This document shows, piece after piece, positions 31,727 to 42,352 of a DNA stretch of 64,000 nt; positions within the stretch are counted from its first letter, which is position 1; each line of letters opens with the position of its first letter. The DNA is from Agapetus fuscipes (taxonomy: Eukaryota > Arthropoda > Insecta > Trichoptera > Glossosomatidae). A model generated the notes under the pieces. The model did not search any database, was not told the origin of the DNA, and was given only the letters and a program-made list of their open reading frames with translations. Position numbers and translations under genes: made by a program. The stretch spans positions 9,378,703-9,442,702 of the forward strand of contig OX637362.1 of assembly GCA_951799405.1 (NCBI GenBank), written 5' to 3'.

Positions 31727-32305
31727 AAGCTATATCGACCTAAGCCTTAGTTGGTAGAATGCTTGCGTTCCGTCTTCCATGCCAGGGGCTTATAGAGATT
31801 GATCCCTACCAGGAGTTTATGATTAGTGTTTATTTCAAAATCTCAATACTGGCAAGGTAAGTTTATTCCTTGACTTATACGTTAGTATGAGGCTGACTAG
31901 TGACTACTCATATTGTAAAAAATAAGCCACTTTGACAGTGTCACCCCTGTTTCAGGGAAGGTCAGCAAAAGTTGCAGGGCTTATGTTCTTTTGAGATTTA
32001 GATTTTAATTTTGTAACTACAGTTTTTTTGTTTAAGCTGTACCTAAGTGTCTGCTTGTGGGCATGCATTTCTTATGAATCGTAAATGTTCATATATCTTT
32101 GCAACTTACATAATAGATTGTAGATTACTAGTATAGTAGCCCTCTAGGGCGTTGGGAAACCCCCACTTCAGGGGAAGTGGTTGGCGTAATGTTGGCACCT
32201 TACGTGTGAAAATAAATATGTTCCAAATGCAACATGCACATTACAATCTGGTAAGAAGTTGCACTAAAAGTGTAGCTTAGTTGTGTTTGCGTTTGATGAG
32301 TAATC
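31727..32305 (+). repeat. SINE-A copy split by Rep-B
   Basis: The head (agccttagttggtagaatgc) and early body (ttatttcaaaatctcaatac) lie left of 31862. The later body (gggaaacccccacttcaggg, gaagtggttggcgtaa, gtgtagcttagttg) lies right of 32130. The intervening Rep-B therefore inserted into SINE-A. Confidence 0.8.
31862..32130 (+). repeat. Rep-B nested inside SINE-A
   Basis: Begins ttccttgacttatacgttag and ends ctttgcaacttacataatag. It splits SINE-A between its ggcaaggtaagttta and gtagccctctagggcg segments. Confidence 0.8.
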
Positions 32306-32898
32306 CTTAAATAAAGAAAAAAATGTATAAAATTTTAAATCCAAATCTATTTGCTGAGTGCTGTTATTCTATGAATCACACCTCAAGGGCCTCTGCCAGT
32401 ATTTGAGTTGCTACAGAGCTCTAACTTGAGGATGACTTAACTTGCTCTATGGATAGATGAACATTTATAACTAAGAGTAAGTAAAAAAATGTATGACAAC
32501 TGAATCTCTCTCTAGGAGTGCCGTCATATACTCCATACATGTTTGATTGACACAATTAAGATGAGTTTACACAATGCTTATATTCAGGCCACTGGTCTCG
32601 ATAATTGCATATAATTTTTTATCCTTGGAAAAACATTACTGTTTTTCTTTTCCTGTCTTTTCTATTCTTTTAATTTTTGTTTTCCTAACTTTGCCAGGGA
32701 TCCAAATCATATACCTTCTGATATCAATACAGAGTCAATGACCACTAGACTTCTACTAGGTATCTACGAGTATAGTAGAATGTAATATTAAATTTGAGTA
32801 CCAGCTCACAAAAGTAATGTCTGCTGCCTAGAAAATAGAATCAGGGAATCCAAGAATAGTTTATTGGGGAAACTATTTTGTGTGGTGATAACACAGCA

Positions 32899-33100
32899 CT
32901 ATTCTCTGCCTCAGACATTCACAGTTTCAACTTTGATATCCATATAATATATGTATATATCCATATAATATATGTATATATCCATATAATATATGTATAT
33001 ATCCATATAATATATGTATATATCCATATAATATATGTATATATCCATATAATATATGTATATCAAAGTTGAAACTGTGAATGTCTGAGGCAGAGAATAG
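32899..33100. mobile_element. Foldback with perfect 41-bp arms and an AT minisatellite core
   Basis: The arms 32899-32939 and 33060-33100 are perfect inverted repeats (beginning CTATTCTCTGCCTCAGACAT). Between them are six direct copies of a 21-bp unit (tccatataatatatgtatat plus a), itself nearly self-complementary. Open frames across it are products of the repeat and not genes. Confidence 0.9.
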
Positions 33101-33277
33101 CTTATTTTTCTCAAAATCATCGCGTAAGGAGTTGACGGCGTTTGCATTTATACGGCTCATATGATATAATACAAATGTATTACATCTTCTTCCTAGAATC
33201 TTTCAAAGTTGTAAAAACAATCAATAGCTAGTTGTTTGATAAAAAATTAAACTGATCATCTGAAAAACATCTAGTAA

Positions 33278-33502
33278 TAGTCGTTGATAGCTCAGATGGA
33301 AGACTGCTAATGTTCAAAGTCTGTGGGCTATTTTATTTGATTATCTCAAACCCAATATATAACACCGGCAAGCTTACTTAACCTTCATAAGAAAGGAGAA
33401 CTGGGAAACTCCCACTTAAGGTAAAGTGATTGGTGATAGTCCGGCCCTCTTACCTGTGGAAATAAATATGTTCCTCATGCTACATGTGATCCTTTACCGC
33501 CC
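33278..33502 (+). repeat. SINE-A copy, left of a head-out pair
   Basis: The diverged head (gttgatagctcagatggaag) and body (caccggcaagcttacttaac, cctgtggaaataaatatgtt) lie on the plus strand, directly followed by a minus-strand copy. Confidence 0.65.
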
Positions 33503-33742
33503 TGTTCCCGAAGGAATAGCATGTGGCATGTGAAACCATTTTTTTTGCAGGTAAGGGTTTTACACCAACCACTTTGGTTCTCATTTCTTGTGAAGCTTGG
33601 GTTAACTGGTATTTTTATTTTAGGTTTGCAATAAATGTCGAAACAGAATATACTTTCTGAGACTCTTTGTGGGGATAGATACCTAGCCGTCTGGTATTTA
33701 ACACAAGCATTCTTACAACTAAGCTCTCGACCGGACCAATAT
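33503..33742 (-). repeat. SINE-A copy, right of an inverted pair
   Basis: Minus-strand copy (gcaggtaagggttttacacc, ttttaggtttgcaataaatg, caagcattcttacaactaag, ctcgaccggacc). Together with 33278-33502 it forms an inverted pair joined at the 3' ends. Confidence 0.7.
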
Positions 33743-33753
33743 AGTATAAGGAT

Positions 33754-34075
33754 GTTTTTTTTTTTTTTTTTTTTTTTTATTTAAACAAGAATACAACAGC
33801 ATTGAATATAATTTTGTATACATATATAAGATATTTTTTACAATTCATGTCGCCTATTACTGTATTCTACAAATTAATATTTTAAATTACAAATCATGCC
33901 AGGTAAATAAATAAAAAGTAAAGAAAAACAAAAAGAAGCAGCATCCAAAACCAAAAAAAAAAGAAATACACAAATCAAAACAGAATAAAAATAAAAATAA
34001 AAAATAAATAATTAAAAAATAAAAAAAAATAAAAAATAAATAATAATAATAAATAAATAAGAAATTTTTCATGTT
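33754..34075. repeat. Poly-T tract and A-rich simple sequence
   Basis: About 25 T starting near 33754, and a long AAAT/AAATA-rich tract at about 33950-34065. The T tract may be the poly-A tail of a minus-strand retroposon, but no body is recognised. Confidence 0.6.
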
Positions 34076-34507
34076 GACACACATATATAGTAAGTACTTA
34101 ATTAATAGGCAAGGAAGTAGTATTTCAGTCCAACATGAAGCTCATTAAACTCCTCTAACACATGTTTCTCAGAAGAAACAAGCCGCACTGACTTATTTTC
34201 AGAACACCATATTACATTTTAGAGGGAAACATCAATGAACAAGTATGCTTGGAATTTACTATGACATTTCAGAACCATATGAATTGAAAGATCAAAGAAG
34301 TATGTGAGAACAGAAAAAATGGCATTTCATCTGCAATGTTGGTAGTTAGGGCTTTTAATGTAAATTTAAGTCTAATTTTAAAATCAAAACATGATTTTTT
34401 AAACTATACTTTTTGTTTAACTGTTAATTTTAACTTTTATTTTAAGTTAGCTTCTAATTTTCTTTTTCAATGGCACTATAGCCCAATTGAAGCCTTGACC
34501 TCCTTCA

Positions 34508-34664
34508 ACCTCTGAGTTGCAGGGTGTATGTCCATTTTAGATTTGGTTTTTATGTTGCAGGTTCACATGAGGCATGTGCAAGCGCGAACTTGTACGTGTC
34601 TGGTTGTGAGAATGCATGCAAGTGAATCTCCAATGTAACATATCTTTGCAACTTAGATTAGATT
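34508..34664 (+). repeat. Rep-B tail-side fragment
   Basis: ttgcagggtgtatgtccatt, gcgcgaacttgtacgtgtct, ggttgtgagaatgcatgc, ctttgcaacttagattagat. The head is missing. It ends about 70 bp before the acceptor of the next gene. Confidence 0.75.
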
Positions 34665-34770
34665 AGTTGAAGTTTGGTCAAAGCACCTACTTTTTTAATC
34701 AACCATTCAATTACTCTCATTTTGATGTTTCAGATTTGCTGTAGTCAGAGTAAGAAGAATAAAGAAGAAG

Positions 34771-35652
34771 ATGGGCAACATCATATACTCGCTGATCTGG
34801 CTGATCCTGCTGATCTTTGTCACCTTCTGGCTGGCGTTTATCTGTGCAGGAATTTACATCTTCATCCTGCCTCTCACAGTGTGCTTTGATTTTCTACAGG
34901 TAAATGAAAGCAATGTGTTTTTATATCTTTTGGTTATGTCTAATTGAAAAAAAAGTTTCTCGGAAATACTTGGAAGTATTTAATGATAAATTCATGACCT
35001 TTCATAATCAATACCATTTGAGAGTGTACAAGAACTGATGTCTGTGTTTCTTATCACTTATTTTATAAAGAACCTATCCCTTATGGAATATTTCCCGCTA
35101 GAGATTTAATATTTTACAATCTCAACCTTAGAAAAAGGTTATCATTTTGGGAGATTGATTATTTTATACCTAGTATATAGATTAACCTACAAGCTATAAG
35201 TCTTAGATTTTCTGATGAAGGAATGAAGCTTTTGACAGGCAAAAGTCACAAGCCCGTGTTAGTGTTACTAGGGTCTTTAGCCACCAATAACAAAACATTG
35301 GTTAGACTTTTCTCTAGTAGGCCATGTGACTTCACAATTTTTTTGTTAATGAAAATGGACTCAGCAAAAATTTGAATTAAGATTTTTTTTCTCAATGGAA
35401 ATGTCACACTTGTATGAGACTACTGGTCTTAGCAACCAGTACCAAAATATTTGTTTGCGTTTTCCCTAGCATCCCAGCTGGGCGACGTCGCAATTTTGTC
35501 TATCTCAATTCATGTGCGAAATACATTAATGAATTATTCCACTTCATTGCTTTAATTGTTTTTTCCAGCCTGTCACGGACTTATTACTGCAAGGCATCCA
35601 GTCCCCCTTCTTCTGCTCTAAAGCCATGATGGAGGGGCGTCCTCTCATGTAG
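34771..35652 (+). CDS. Small conserved-looking membrane protein (70 aa)
   Basis: Two coding exons, 34771-34899 and 35569-35652, joined at CAG/GTAAAT and ttttccag. The ATG follows an upstream acceptor at about 34732, so at least one 5' non-coding exon exists. The product starts MGNIIYSLIWLILLIFVTFW; residues about 4-37 form one long or two short membrane segments, and the C-terminal half reads DFLQPVTDLLLQGIQ, then CSKAMMEGRPLM. That pattern (hydrophobic start, then a CxKAMMEGRP tail) recalls a short uncharacterised arthropod membrane protein, but I cannot name it and give no function. The frame is kept across the intron and splice sites are clean, which argues for a real gene despite its size. 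A possible poly-A signal is near 35782. Confidence 0.7.
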
Positions 35653-36689
35653 CCATGTGCCAGAAATCTATAAGTTAATTCATTTTGTTCATCAGCCCAG
35701 ATCTCCTTCAACACACAACAAAGTTTCAGTACAAATTAGTCATGTAAAATGTACAAACATCATAAGAACGAGCGCAGCAATAAAAAAATAACTTTTAAAT
35801 GCCACATTTTTATAAATATCTGATGTACAAAAGTTTTGTGGAATTCCTAGTCATAAAAGATGGCCTAGTCTTTTATTGTATAAACAGTGCTCAGGGTATA
35901 AAACTGTCTTTTTTTGCTACTAATGCAGATAACCTAAAAATATATGGAAACAGAAATACTTGTTAAACTGAACATAGAACTGATCAGTTGATAGAGGAGC
36001 TGTTGTTAGGGCCTACACACTGCTAATTTTTATGTGCATTACTTTGTTTTTTTCCAACAAAACACTTCTTAAACTTCAACAATTTAGCTAAGTTTACGTT
36101 AAACTGCCAATAGTGATGTTTTACAAGATGGCAGCGTTAGTTCCGATTCTCACCACTTCCAGTTTAAGCTGTAGAGGTCTCTAACAAGGTTTCTTCTTCT
36201 TTTGTACTGTCATTTATAAGAGACATTGGCAATCATTATGACAATTTTCACACTTGATGCTTCAGCTCTAAATTAAAATTTAGGGTATTTGTAAAACTGT
36301 TGTCATAGGTTCTTTGGCCATTCAGCCACAATATACTTTAGCTTTTACCACCAGTCTTTCAATTAGGATAACGAGCTTCCATGAAAATATAATCATTTGG
36401 ATTTTGTATGCAAGCACGTATTGAATATTCAATGACAAGGGAAGTTGGATTAGATAGAAAATCTATTATTTGGGGTACAGAAAATTGAAGTGACAAGTAA
36501 GATATCTTGTCCATTTTTAGTATTGACTTTTTGACTAATTTTTGTTCTAAGCTTTTGGACATCAGAAAGAAAATGATAATGATCAAAAATATTTATTAAA
36601 AAAAAAGTAATTTTGTTATTTTGTTGCCAAAAATATTAACGTTTGAGACTGGAGTATTCATTAATCATTAATAATAAATTAATTTATAC
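35653..36689. other. 3' flank of the small membrane protein gene
   Basis: AT-rich sequence without coding content. It includes a likely poly-A signal context caataaaaaaataac near 35780. Confidence 0.4.
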
Positions 36690-37195
36690 TATAGAACCTC
36701 GATTATCTGAGCTATTGTTGATCGAGCCTACAAAAGCTTAGAAAGTACAGACTTTCTTCCATTCTTTTTGAAAATATTTTTTTGATAAAGATAAAGAGAG
36801 CCCGATAAGATTTGAACTGGCGCTGTTTTATTTCATAAATATGCTGTTCACTTTGTCCTCCCATAGCTCCGATTTATTGTACACATTTTAATTACATAAG
36901 TACGTACATACATATTTTATATTGAATACAATAACCATATGGCAAGCAAGCTAATTAACCATTAAAAATAATAATATGTTTGACATAATCAATGAGTCAA
37001 ATTTTTCTCCATTCCTTCATGAGGAAAATGTCTGCTAGCATTGATTAGTTTTGCTGTTTCACATAAGCTTAAGTAGTTTCAAAAGCAGATAAAGCTTCCA
37101 AATGAGAAATATTTTTAAAATACATTTCAAATTGAATGCTCGGATAATCACAATTTAATAGGTCAAAGCAAGCTCAAATAATTGAAGTTCTACTG
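36690..37195. mobile_element. pogo/Tigger-like MITE
   Basis: Left end TAGAACCTCGATTATCTGAG and right end (complement) GTAGAACTTCAATTATTTGA. This is the typical terminal sequence of pogo-type elements. The interior of about 500 bp has no transposase frame. Confidence 0.7.
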
Positions 37196-37505
37196 TAATA
37201 TGAATAGAATATATTTATAAATGTTTATGAATGAAATAATATTTTTAAAGTTGATAATTTGAAAGACTCTAATTAAAAATGAATGAATAGAAATATTATA
37301 TACCTAACTACTTATGATATAACAATAAATATTTTTATAAAAAGAGTTTTGTATCTAAAGCAGCTTTTTATATATTTTATAATTCAAGTTTAATTAATAA
37401 AGGGAATATTGAATAATCAAAGTTTTTTTACTTTATTTTTTTAATACTTATCAGACAGTAATATATATTGAGGAGCAGGGCATATGTGTGTGGGGTAAAA
37501 ATGGC

Positions 37506-37769
37506 TTACCTGATAGGAATGACTAGAAAGAAAGAATGAACCAGAATGTAAAGAGGCGGCGCTAGGGTGGCGTACGGTTGAGCAACCGCCCAGGGCACCA
37601 GGAATAATAGGGCGCCCCTTTTTATCTTTTTCGTATGGATTTGAATGGTGGATAGAGGGCGCCTTAGAAATCTCGCCCAGGGCGCTGGTAGTGCTAAAAC
37701 CGTTACCGAGAATGTAATGTGGAGAATGTAAGAGTAAAAATTGTAAAAAATAAAAGAGAGTACAAAAGA
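37506..37769. other. Spacer, unidentified
   Basis: Contains gggcgcc-rich patches (cagggcaccaggaataatag, gggcgccttagaaatctc) unlike the AT-rich surroundings. The minus-strand open frame across it has no recognisable domain. Confidence 0.3.
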
Positions 37770-38215
37770 GTAAAAATGAGATGATTCAGGCATCTAGAAA
37801 GAATGGATGATGAAAAAAGTGTATAAAGAAATGTCAAAGGTAAGCGTGTAAGGGGAAGACCTAGGAAAGAACGGATTGATCAAATTTCAAGGTCAATCTT
37901 GATGCACATATTGCCAATCCACTTGAGATTGTAAATGACTAGAATCTGCAGTGAGAGAAACAGTAGAGCATGCATGAAGCGAGTAATGAATATTGAGGAT
38001 ATGAAAGAAGTGTGCAAGGATAGATCAAAGTGGAGACACATCGGCGGAGGTACTGGCCATCTAGCAGAATGTGGCGGCTGGATACAAGAAAGGCAAGGGG
38101 AAGACCCAGATCAGGATTGCTGGATTGTCGTGGGGCTGGACGAAAGACACTGGCTGCGGTTGATTAAGGAGGCCAAGACCCCTCCTAGATTTTCATAATA
38201 ATAGTGATAATGAGG
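37770..38215 (+). pseudogene. LINE 3' terminal remnant (RTE-like)
   Basis: Broken frames include MKRVMNIEDMKEVCKDRSKW and LDERHWLRLIKEAKTPPRFS, the C-terminal end of a reverse transcriptase family also seen at 40920-42110, 46385-46725 and 26395-26480. The stop-free 87-codon stretch at 37935-38198 is part of this remnant and not a host gene. Confidence 0.7.
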
Positions 38216-38306
38216 AGCGTTCTCTTGCAGTGGATCCTTCTGACATATTCACACAAGACATATTTAGCTATACATAAGTGACAAATGAATACTCTTTACA
38301 TAAGTG

Positions 38307-38693
38307 TAGAGGTGGCCGTTTAAACGAAAAGCAGTTTAAAATAGCTGCTTTTTATTTTAAGCAACTAAGCGCGCTTACAATTTAAACGAAAAGTCGTTTT
38401 GAAAAATAAGCGTATGAAATAAGCATAAGCAACTTTCGTTAAATTAAGTTTCGTTGAATAAGCGCGCTACATTTTTTCAATCGTTTTGTCTCGGGCGTGC
38501 GGCGTAGATCATTTCTCAGTAGCTTCCCGGCCATTGACCTGCGTGGATATGCGACGCAAAATATTTAAATTAAAATCGTTTTTTTTAATTGTATCAACAC
38601 CCCCCCCCCCTCCCCCCCCCCGCCAGCGGATATTTAAAAAGCGTACTTAAGCGTTTTTTCGTATTTTTTACTAAGCCGTTTTTTTCATCTCTA
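38307..38693. mobile_element. hAT-type MITE, 387 bp
   Basis: The ends TAGAGGTGG and CATCTCTA are imperfect inverted repeats, and CATAAGTG stands on both sides (38299-38306 and 38694-38701), an 8-bp target duplication as made by hAT transposases. The interior holds repeated AAACGAAAAG-like motifs and a C-tract (about 38601-38622). Non-coding. Confidence 0.85.
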
Positions 38694-38964
38694 CATAAGT
38701 GTCTCCATATGATATTCTTTAAATAGCAATGTAAACATTTTTTATCATTGTAAATATCCCTGGAGATTTGTTACTATGTACGTGTGAAGTTCATATTTAG
38801 ACATTAGTTGAACATTGTTAACATTTTCATTATAAAATAATAAAAAACAAGAATTATTAGAATAGCGTAATTTATTAAACTTAATTATTACAAATGTAAA
38901 TGAGAAATGACATGGTGTTATATAAAATTAAGTTACAAGAACATAAGGCAGAGGAAGTTTCTTC

Positions 38965-39302
38965 TAAAGCAGTGGTCAGCAAATCATGGCTCTCGATCTG
39001 TTTAAGATATGACTCTTCAACGTTAGAGGCTTGGTCAGTCGTTAACAAATTGATCTAGACTAGCTGATAGAAAATTAAGAAATCTCACTGATGAAAAACT
39101 GATTGAAATTAAAAGCAACGATTAATTAACTCGAAAAACTTACAAAAGAAATACAAGGTTATAGTTTAATTCACATGAGATTTTTTTTTTAAATGAAATA
39201 AATATATGTATGTAACGAAAGACAATGTCATTTTCTATGATTACATGGTGTTTTCTTGTTTTTTGGTTCTTTTAACTGATAAGTTTGCCAACCACTGCTT
39301 TA
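38965..39302. mobile_element. hAT-like TIR element
   Basis: Left TAAAGCAGTGGTCAGCAAA and right (complement) TAAAGCAGTGGTTGGCAAAC match over about 19 bases. No target duplication is visible. The interior may hold transposase debris but no frame survives. Confidence 0.65.
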
Positions 39303-39439
39303 TACAATACCTCTTACAGACAATCATTCCACATTATTGCATGACATGTATTTCATATAATTTTTAATCAAATTCTTTGCAAAACTGTCAATCACAGGAA
39401 GTGAGAAAACCTTGATGAATGTATTTGTGGTGTCCAAGC

Positions 39440-39945
39440 TTGGCTATTGCAACTCTATACATGCCGGGATAACACAAGGTCAGCTCAGTAGACTCCAGTA
39501 CACAATGAGGAAACCAAATACTCATGCGTAGCACCGCTGCTGCGTGAGCTGCATTGGCTTCGCGTTCCACAGAGCATTGAGTATAAATTGTGCTCAATGA
39601 CACATAGGGCACTTTATAAGAGGACATCTGTACCTCGCAGAACTCATCAAGCAAACTGTTTGAATAGCAGACAATTGACTTTGCGCTCTGCCGAACTAGG
39701 AGCTTGAATATTGGTGAATGAGTCACCAATATTCAAGCTCCTAATATAATAGGAATATTGGTGAATGAGTCTTGGTGCAAGTCTGCAAGAGCGGTTGGTG
39801 AGCGTTCGTTTGCAGTGGCGGCTCCTAGGGCATGGAACCGACCAGCATCTTAAGTTCGAGAGATTGCAGTCACTTCAAGAGATGTCTCAAGACCGATCTG
39901 TTCAGTAATTTTTTAGAGTGACAATGTCACGAAAAGTCAACTTGA
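39440..39945 (+). pseudogene. LINE reverse transcriptase C-terminal remnant (CR1/L2/RTE-X-like)
   Basis: The plus strand encodes, with frame changes, LLRELHWLRVPQSIEYKLC, RALYKRTS, then ERSFAVAAPRAWNR and LKTDLFSNFLE. LHWLPV, RSFAVAAPRAWN and FKxxLKTxLF are hallmark C-terminal phrases of several non-LTR clades. An inverted duplication at 39698-39742 breaks the frame. Confidence 0.8.
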
Positions 39946-40097
39946 TTCATCACCATTAAATGCATTTGAGCCCCCACGCGCTTGTTCACGGCCCTGACCT
40001 GACTGATACATATTAGGCTTTATAAATGCAAATATGTAATACAAAACTGTAATGCAATAGCGACGGTCTGTAGGGGCATAGATAATGTTGTTGTTGT

Positions 40098-40478
40098 TTA
40101 AACCTTGATGGGCAGTTTAACCTGCGCCTGTTGGTACTCCTGCTGCAGCTTCGCCAGCGTCTTGGTGTGGCTCTCTTGTTTCTTGTCCAAACTGCCAATG
40201 AGCTCATCTGTTCTGGCCAGTTCCTTAGTAATAAACTCTAGTCTCTTGTTCACATTCTGTCTCGCTTCTTCCAGGTCCTGCTTCACCAGCACAGGCCCAA
40301 TAAGCTTATAAACTTCCGCGTCCTTCTTCAACAATTCCAATTCTTCCTTGACTGTCTTATTTTCATTGAGTTGACCATCGAGGAGCTTCCGTTGAGACAG
40401 CGCCTTGTGGAAATCTTTTTGTGCCCCTTTGAACTTGTCTAGCTCCTTTTGAAGTTTCTTTTGGATTTCTTCAGCCAT
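40098..40478 (-). CDS. PFDN6: Prefoldin subunit 6
   Basis: 126 residues in a single exon (human protein 129). Starts MAEEIQKKLQKELDKFKGAQ and ends QVKLPIKV. It has the beta-type prefoldin plan: an N-terminal coiled coil (about 1-50), a short hairpin region with VYKLIGPVLVKQDLEEAR, and a C-terminal coiled coil (about 80-120). The subunit is part of the hexameric prefoldin chaperone that hands unfolded actin and tubulin to the CCT chaperonin in the cytosol. VKEELELL and GPVLVKQ(D/E)L are the best conserved segments. No neighbour is functionally related. Being intronless is unusual beside its intron-rich neighbours, but the frame is intact and no poly-A tail follows, so I treat it as the functional gene. 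Confidence 0.95.
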   Translation of the reverse strand: MAEEIQKKLQKELDKFKGAQKDFHKALSQRKLLDGQLNENKTVKEELELLKKDAEVYKLIGPVLVKQDLEEARQNVNKRLEFITKELARTDELIGSLDKKQESHTKTLAKLQQEYQQAQVKLPIKV

Positions 40479-40919
40479 TATTGCTAGTTTGAAAGAGTAT
40501 TTTAGAGTTTTAAGAGAAAAACGTGCACAGAAATAATCTTGGTTAGCGGCCGCCCACAGCTGTCAAAATTGTGGGCTTACAGTCCCCATAAAACTTTAGC
40601 ATGGTCGTATAGCTGAAAAACTGATGAGACGTATATCAAAAAAGATTACGCTCGTACGCTCAAATCTCATAGAAGAACAAAGTTTTAACGTCACACAATC
40701 GGGTCTAAAGAGAAAAGAACACATAGTAAGGAAAATAATGACTTTCAGAGATCTGTGACGTTTGTCCGATCTTCCGTTGTAAGCCCATGCAAAAATATGA
40801 TTAATATCCTAAACAAAAACCATAAGGTGACAACGTAAGGTGGGATTAAAAAAACACAAAAAAAATCCAGAATATATATATAATTATTCAATAAACTTAT
40901 TTAAGTATCTTAAGAACGA
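40479..40919. other. PFDN6 5' flank
   Basis: Upstream region of the minus-strand PFDN6 gene. No TATA box is obvious and no further gene is seen. Confidence 0.4.
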
Positions 40920-42110
40920 GTTTTGTATGAAAAGACAGTAAATGGTTTTAAAATCAGCGATAACAACAGCCGTAACTACAGACCGATCAGCCTTCTTAGT
41001 GTGCCAGGTAAAGTGCTATGCAAGATTCTTATCCATAGGGTAAGATTATCCACCCAGGAGAGGGTCTCAGAGATACAATCTGGCTTTATGCCAGAAAGAG
41101 GTTGCGTAGACCAGATATTCGCGCTTCGACAGATAGTCGAAAAACAGCTGGCCGTAAATAAAAAGGTCTACGCGGCTTTCGTAGATCTTGAGAAAGCCTT
41201 CGACTCGGTGGATAGAAGTATGATGTGGTGTGTGCTAGAGAAGTATGGTGTAAACAAAGCACTTTTGAATGCGATACGCGCCATCTATGTAAATAGCAGG
41301 GCGTGTGTCAGGGTGGATGGAGAATACAGCGAGTATTTTAATGTGTACAAAGGTGTGAGACAGGGTTGCATAATGAGCCCATGGTTATTCAATATAATCA
41401 TGGATCATTGTGTTAAACAAGCGAATCTGGAAGGACATGGCATACAAATTGGAGAGAGAAAAGTCGAGTTCTGAAAAGAAGTTCGAGTAGAGTTCTGCTT
41501 TATGCTGATGACGCAGTATTAATTGCTGATTCAGCAGCGGAACTCCAGACAATGCTCTATAGTTTGAACCATGCCCTGTGTGCAAGCAAGTTGAAAATTA
41601 ATGCAAGTAAGACGAAAGTACTGATTTTTGACAGAAGGGATGAAACTGAAGAATGCACGTTCATGTTGAATGGTACGAAAGTTGAAATTGTGGATGAATT
41701 TAGATACTTGGGAAGTATGTTTGAAAAGAATGGAAATATGACAAGAGAACTTGAGAATAGGGTGTGCAAGGGAAAGCAAGTGGTCGGTGCAATAGGAAGA
41801 ATAGCAAAGAACAAGCGATTGAAGATGGATCTGAGAATGGCGGTACACAATGGCATATTGTTACCGACTTTGATGTATGGAAGTGAAGCATGGACAGTGA
41901 ATGATAGCGAAATGAGTAAAGTATGTACGGTGGAAATGAAGCATTTGAGAAGTATGACAGGAAAAACTTTGAGGGATAGAGTTAGGAATGAATGGGTAAA
42001 AAAAGAATGTAATTTGAAAGAGGATGTGAAAGTTAAAGTACAAAAGAATGTGATGAGATGGTTTGGGCATGTGGAAAGATGTGAACAAAGTCACCTTCAC
42101 AGAGGTCACC
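40920..42110 (+). pseudogene. LINE reverse transcriptase fragment (RTE-like)
   Basis: The first open part (40923-41474) carries NYRPISLLSVPGKVLCKILI, SGFMPERGCVDQIFALRQIV, AAFVDLEKAFDSVDR and GVRQGCIMSPWLFN. After a frameshift near 41470 it continues with LLYADDAVLIADS (catalytic YADD), DEFRYLGSMFEKNG, LMYGSEAWTVND and MRWFGHVERC. The endonuclease, 5' end and 3' end are lost. The family looks RTE-like by its GHV ending, but clade assignment is uncertain. It lies between the divergent genes PFDN6 and Prp18. Confidence 0.85.
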
Positions 42111-42232
42111 TTTGCAAAAAAATATCGTTTTGTTTACGATTTTGATACTTGGAAAACAATATCGATTGATCGATATTTAAAAATATATATATCGGTAGTT
42201 GGTACTTTTGACGATATATATCGCCCATCCCT
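42110..42232 (-). mobile_element. MITE end, TAGGGATGGGCGATA type
   Basis: The complement begins TAGGGATGGGCGATATATAT and continues with TATCGATCAATCGATA-like palindromes. It resembles common MITE termini of this wording, but I cannot find the opposite end. It lies about 120 bp upstream of the Prp18 start codon. The TATCGAT motifs also resemble insect DRE promoter elements. Confidence 0.4.
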
Positions 42233-42352
42233 ATGCTGTACTGTGGTGCTGGTCTGACGTTTAACAAACGTCAAAACATTGTCATCAAACTTTGTATTTT
42301 ATAATAAAAACACTTCTCTATCCTTTCATTTAATTTCAACAAATCACGAAAA

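Noticed and set aside
32878..33160. Three open frames with repeated IHIIYVY or IYYMDIY peptides
   Set aside because: Produced by the 21-bp AT minisatellite; no codon or family evidence.
33887..34084. Hydrophobic 65-codon minus-strand frame
   Set aside because: It is a translation of A/T simple sequence (poly-A/AAAT) giving Phe, Tyr and Leu runs.
37506..37793. 95-codon minus-strand frame with hydrophobic start
   Set aside because: No domain, low complexity, flanked by LINE debris; not supportable as a gene.
39388..39729. 113-codon minus-strand open frame
   Set aside because: Antisense shadow of the plus-strand LINE C-terminal remnant, whose family motifs read on the plus strand.
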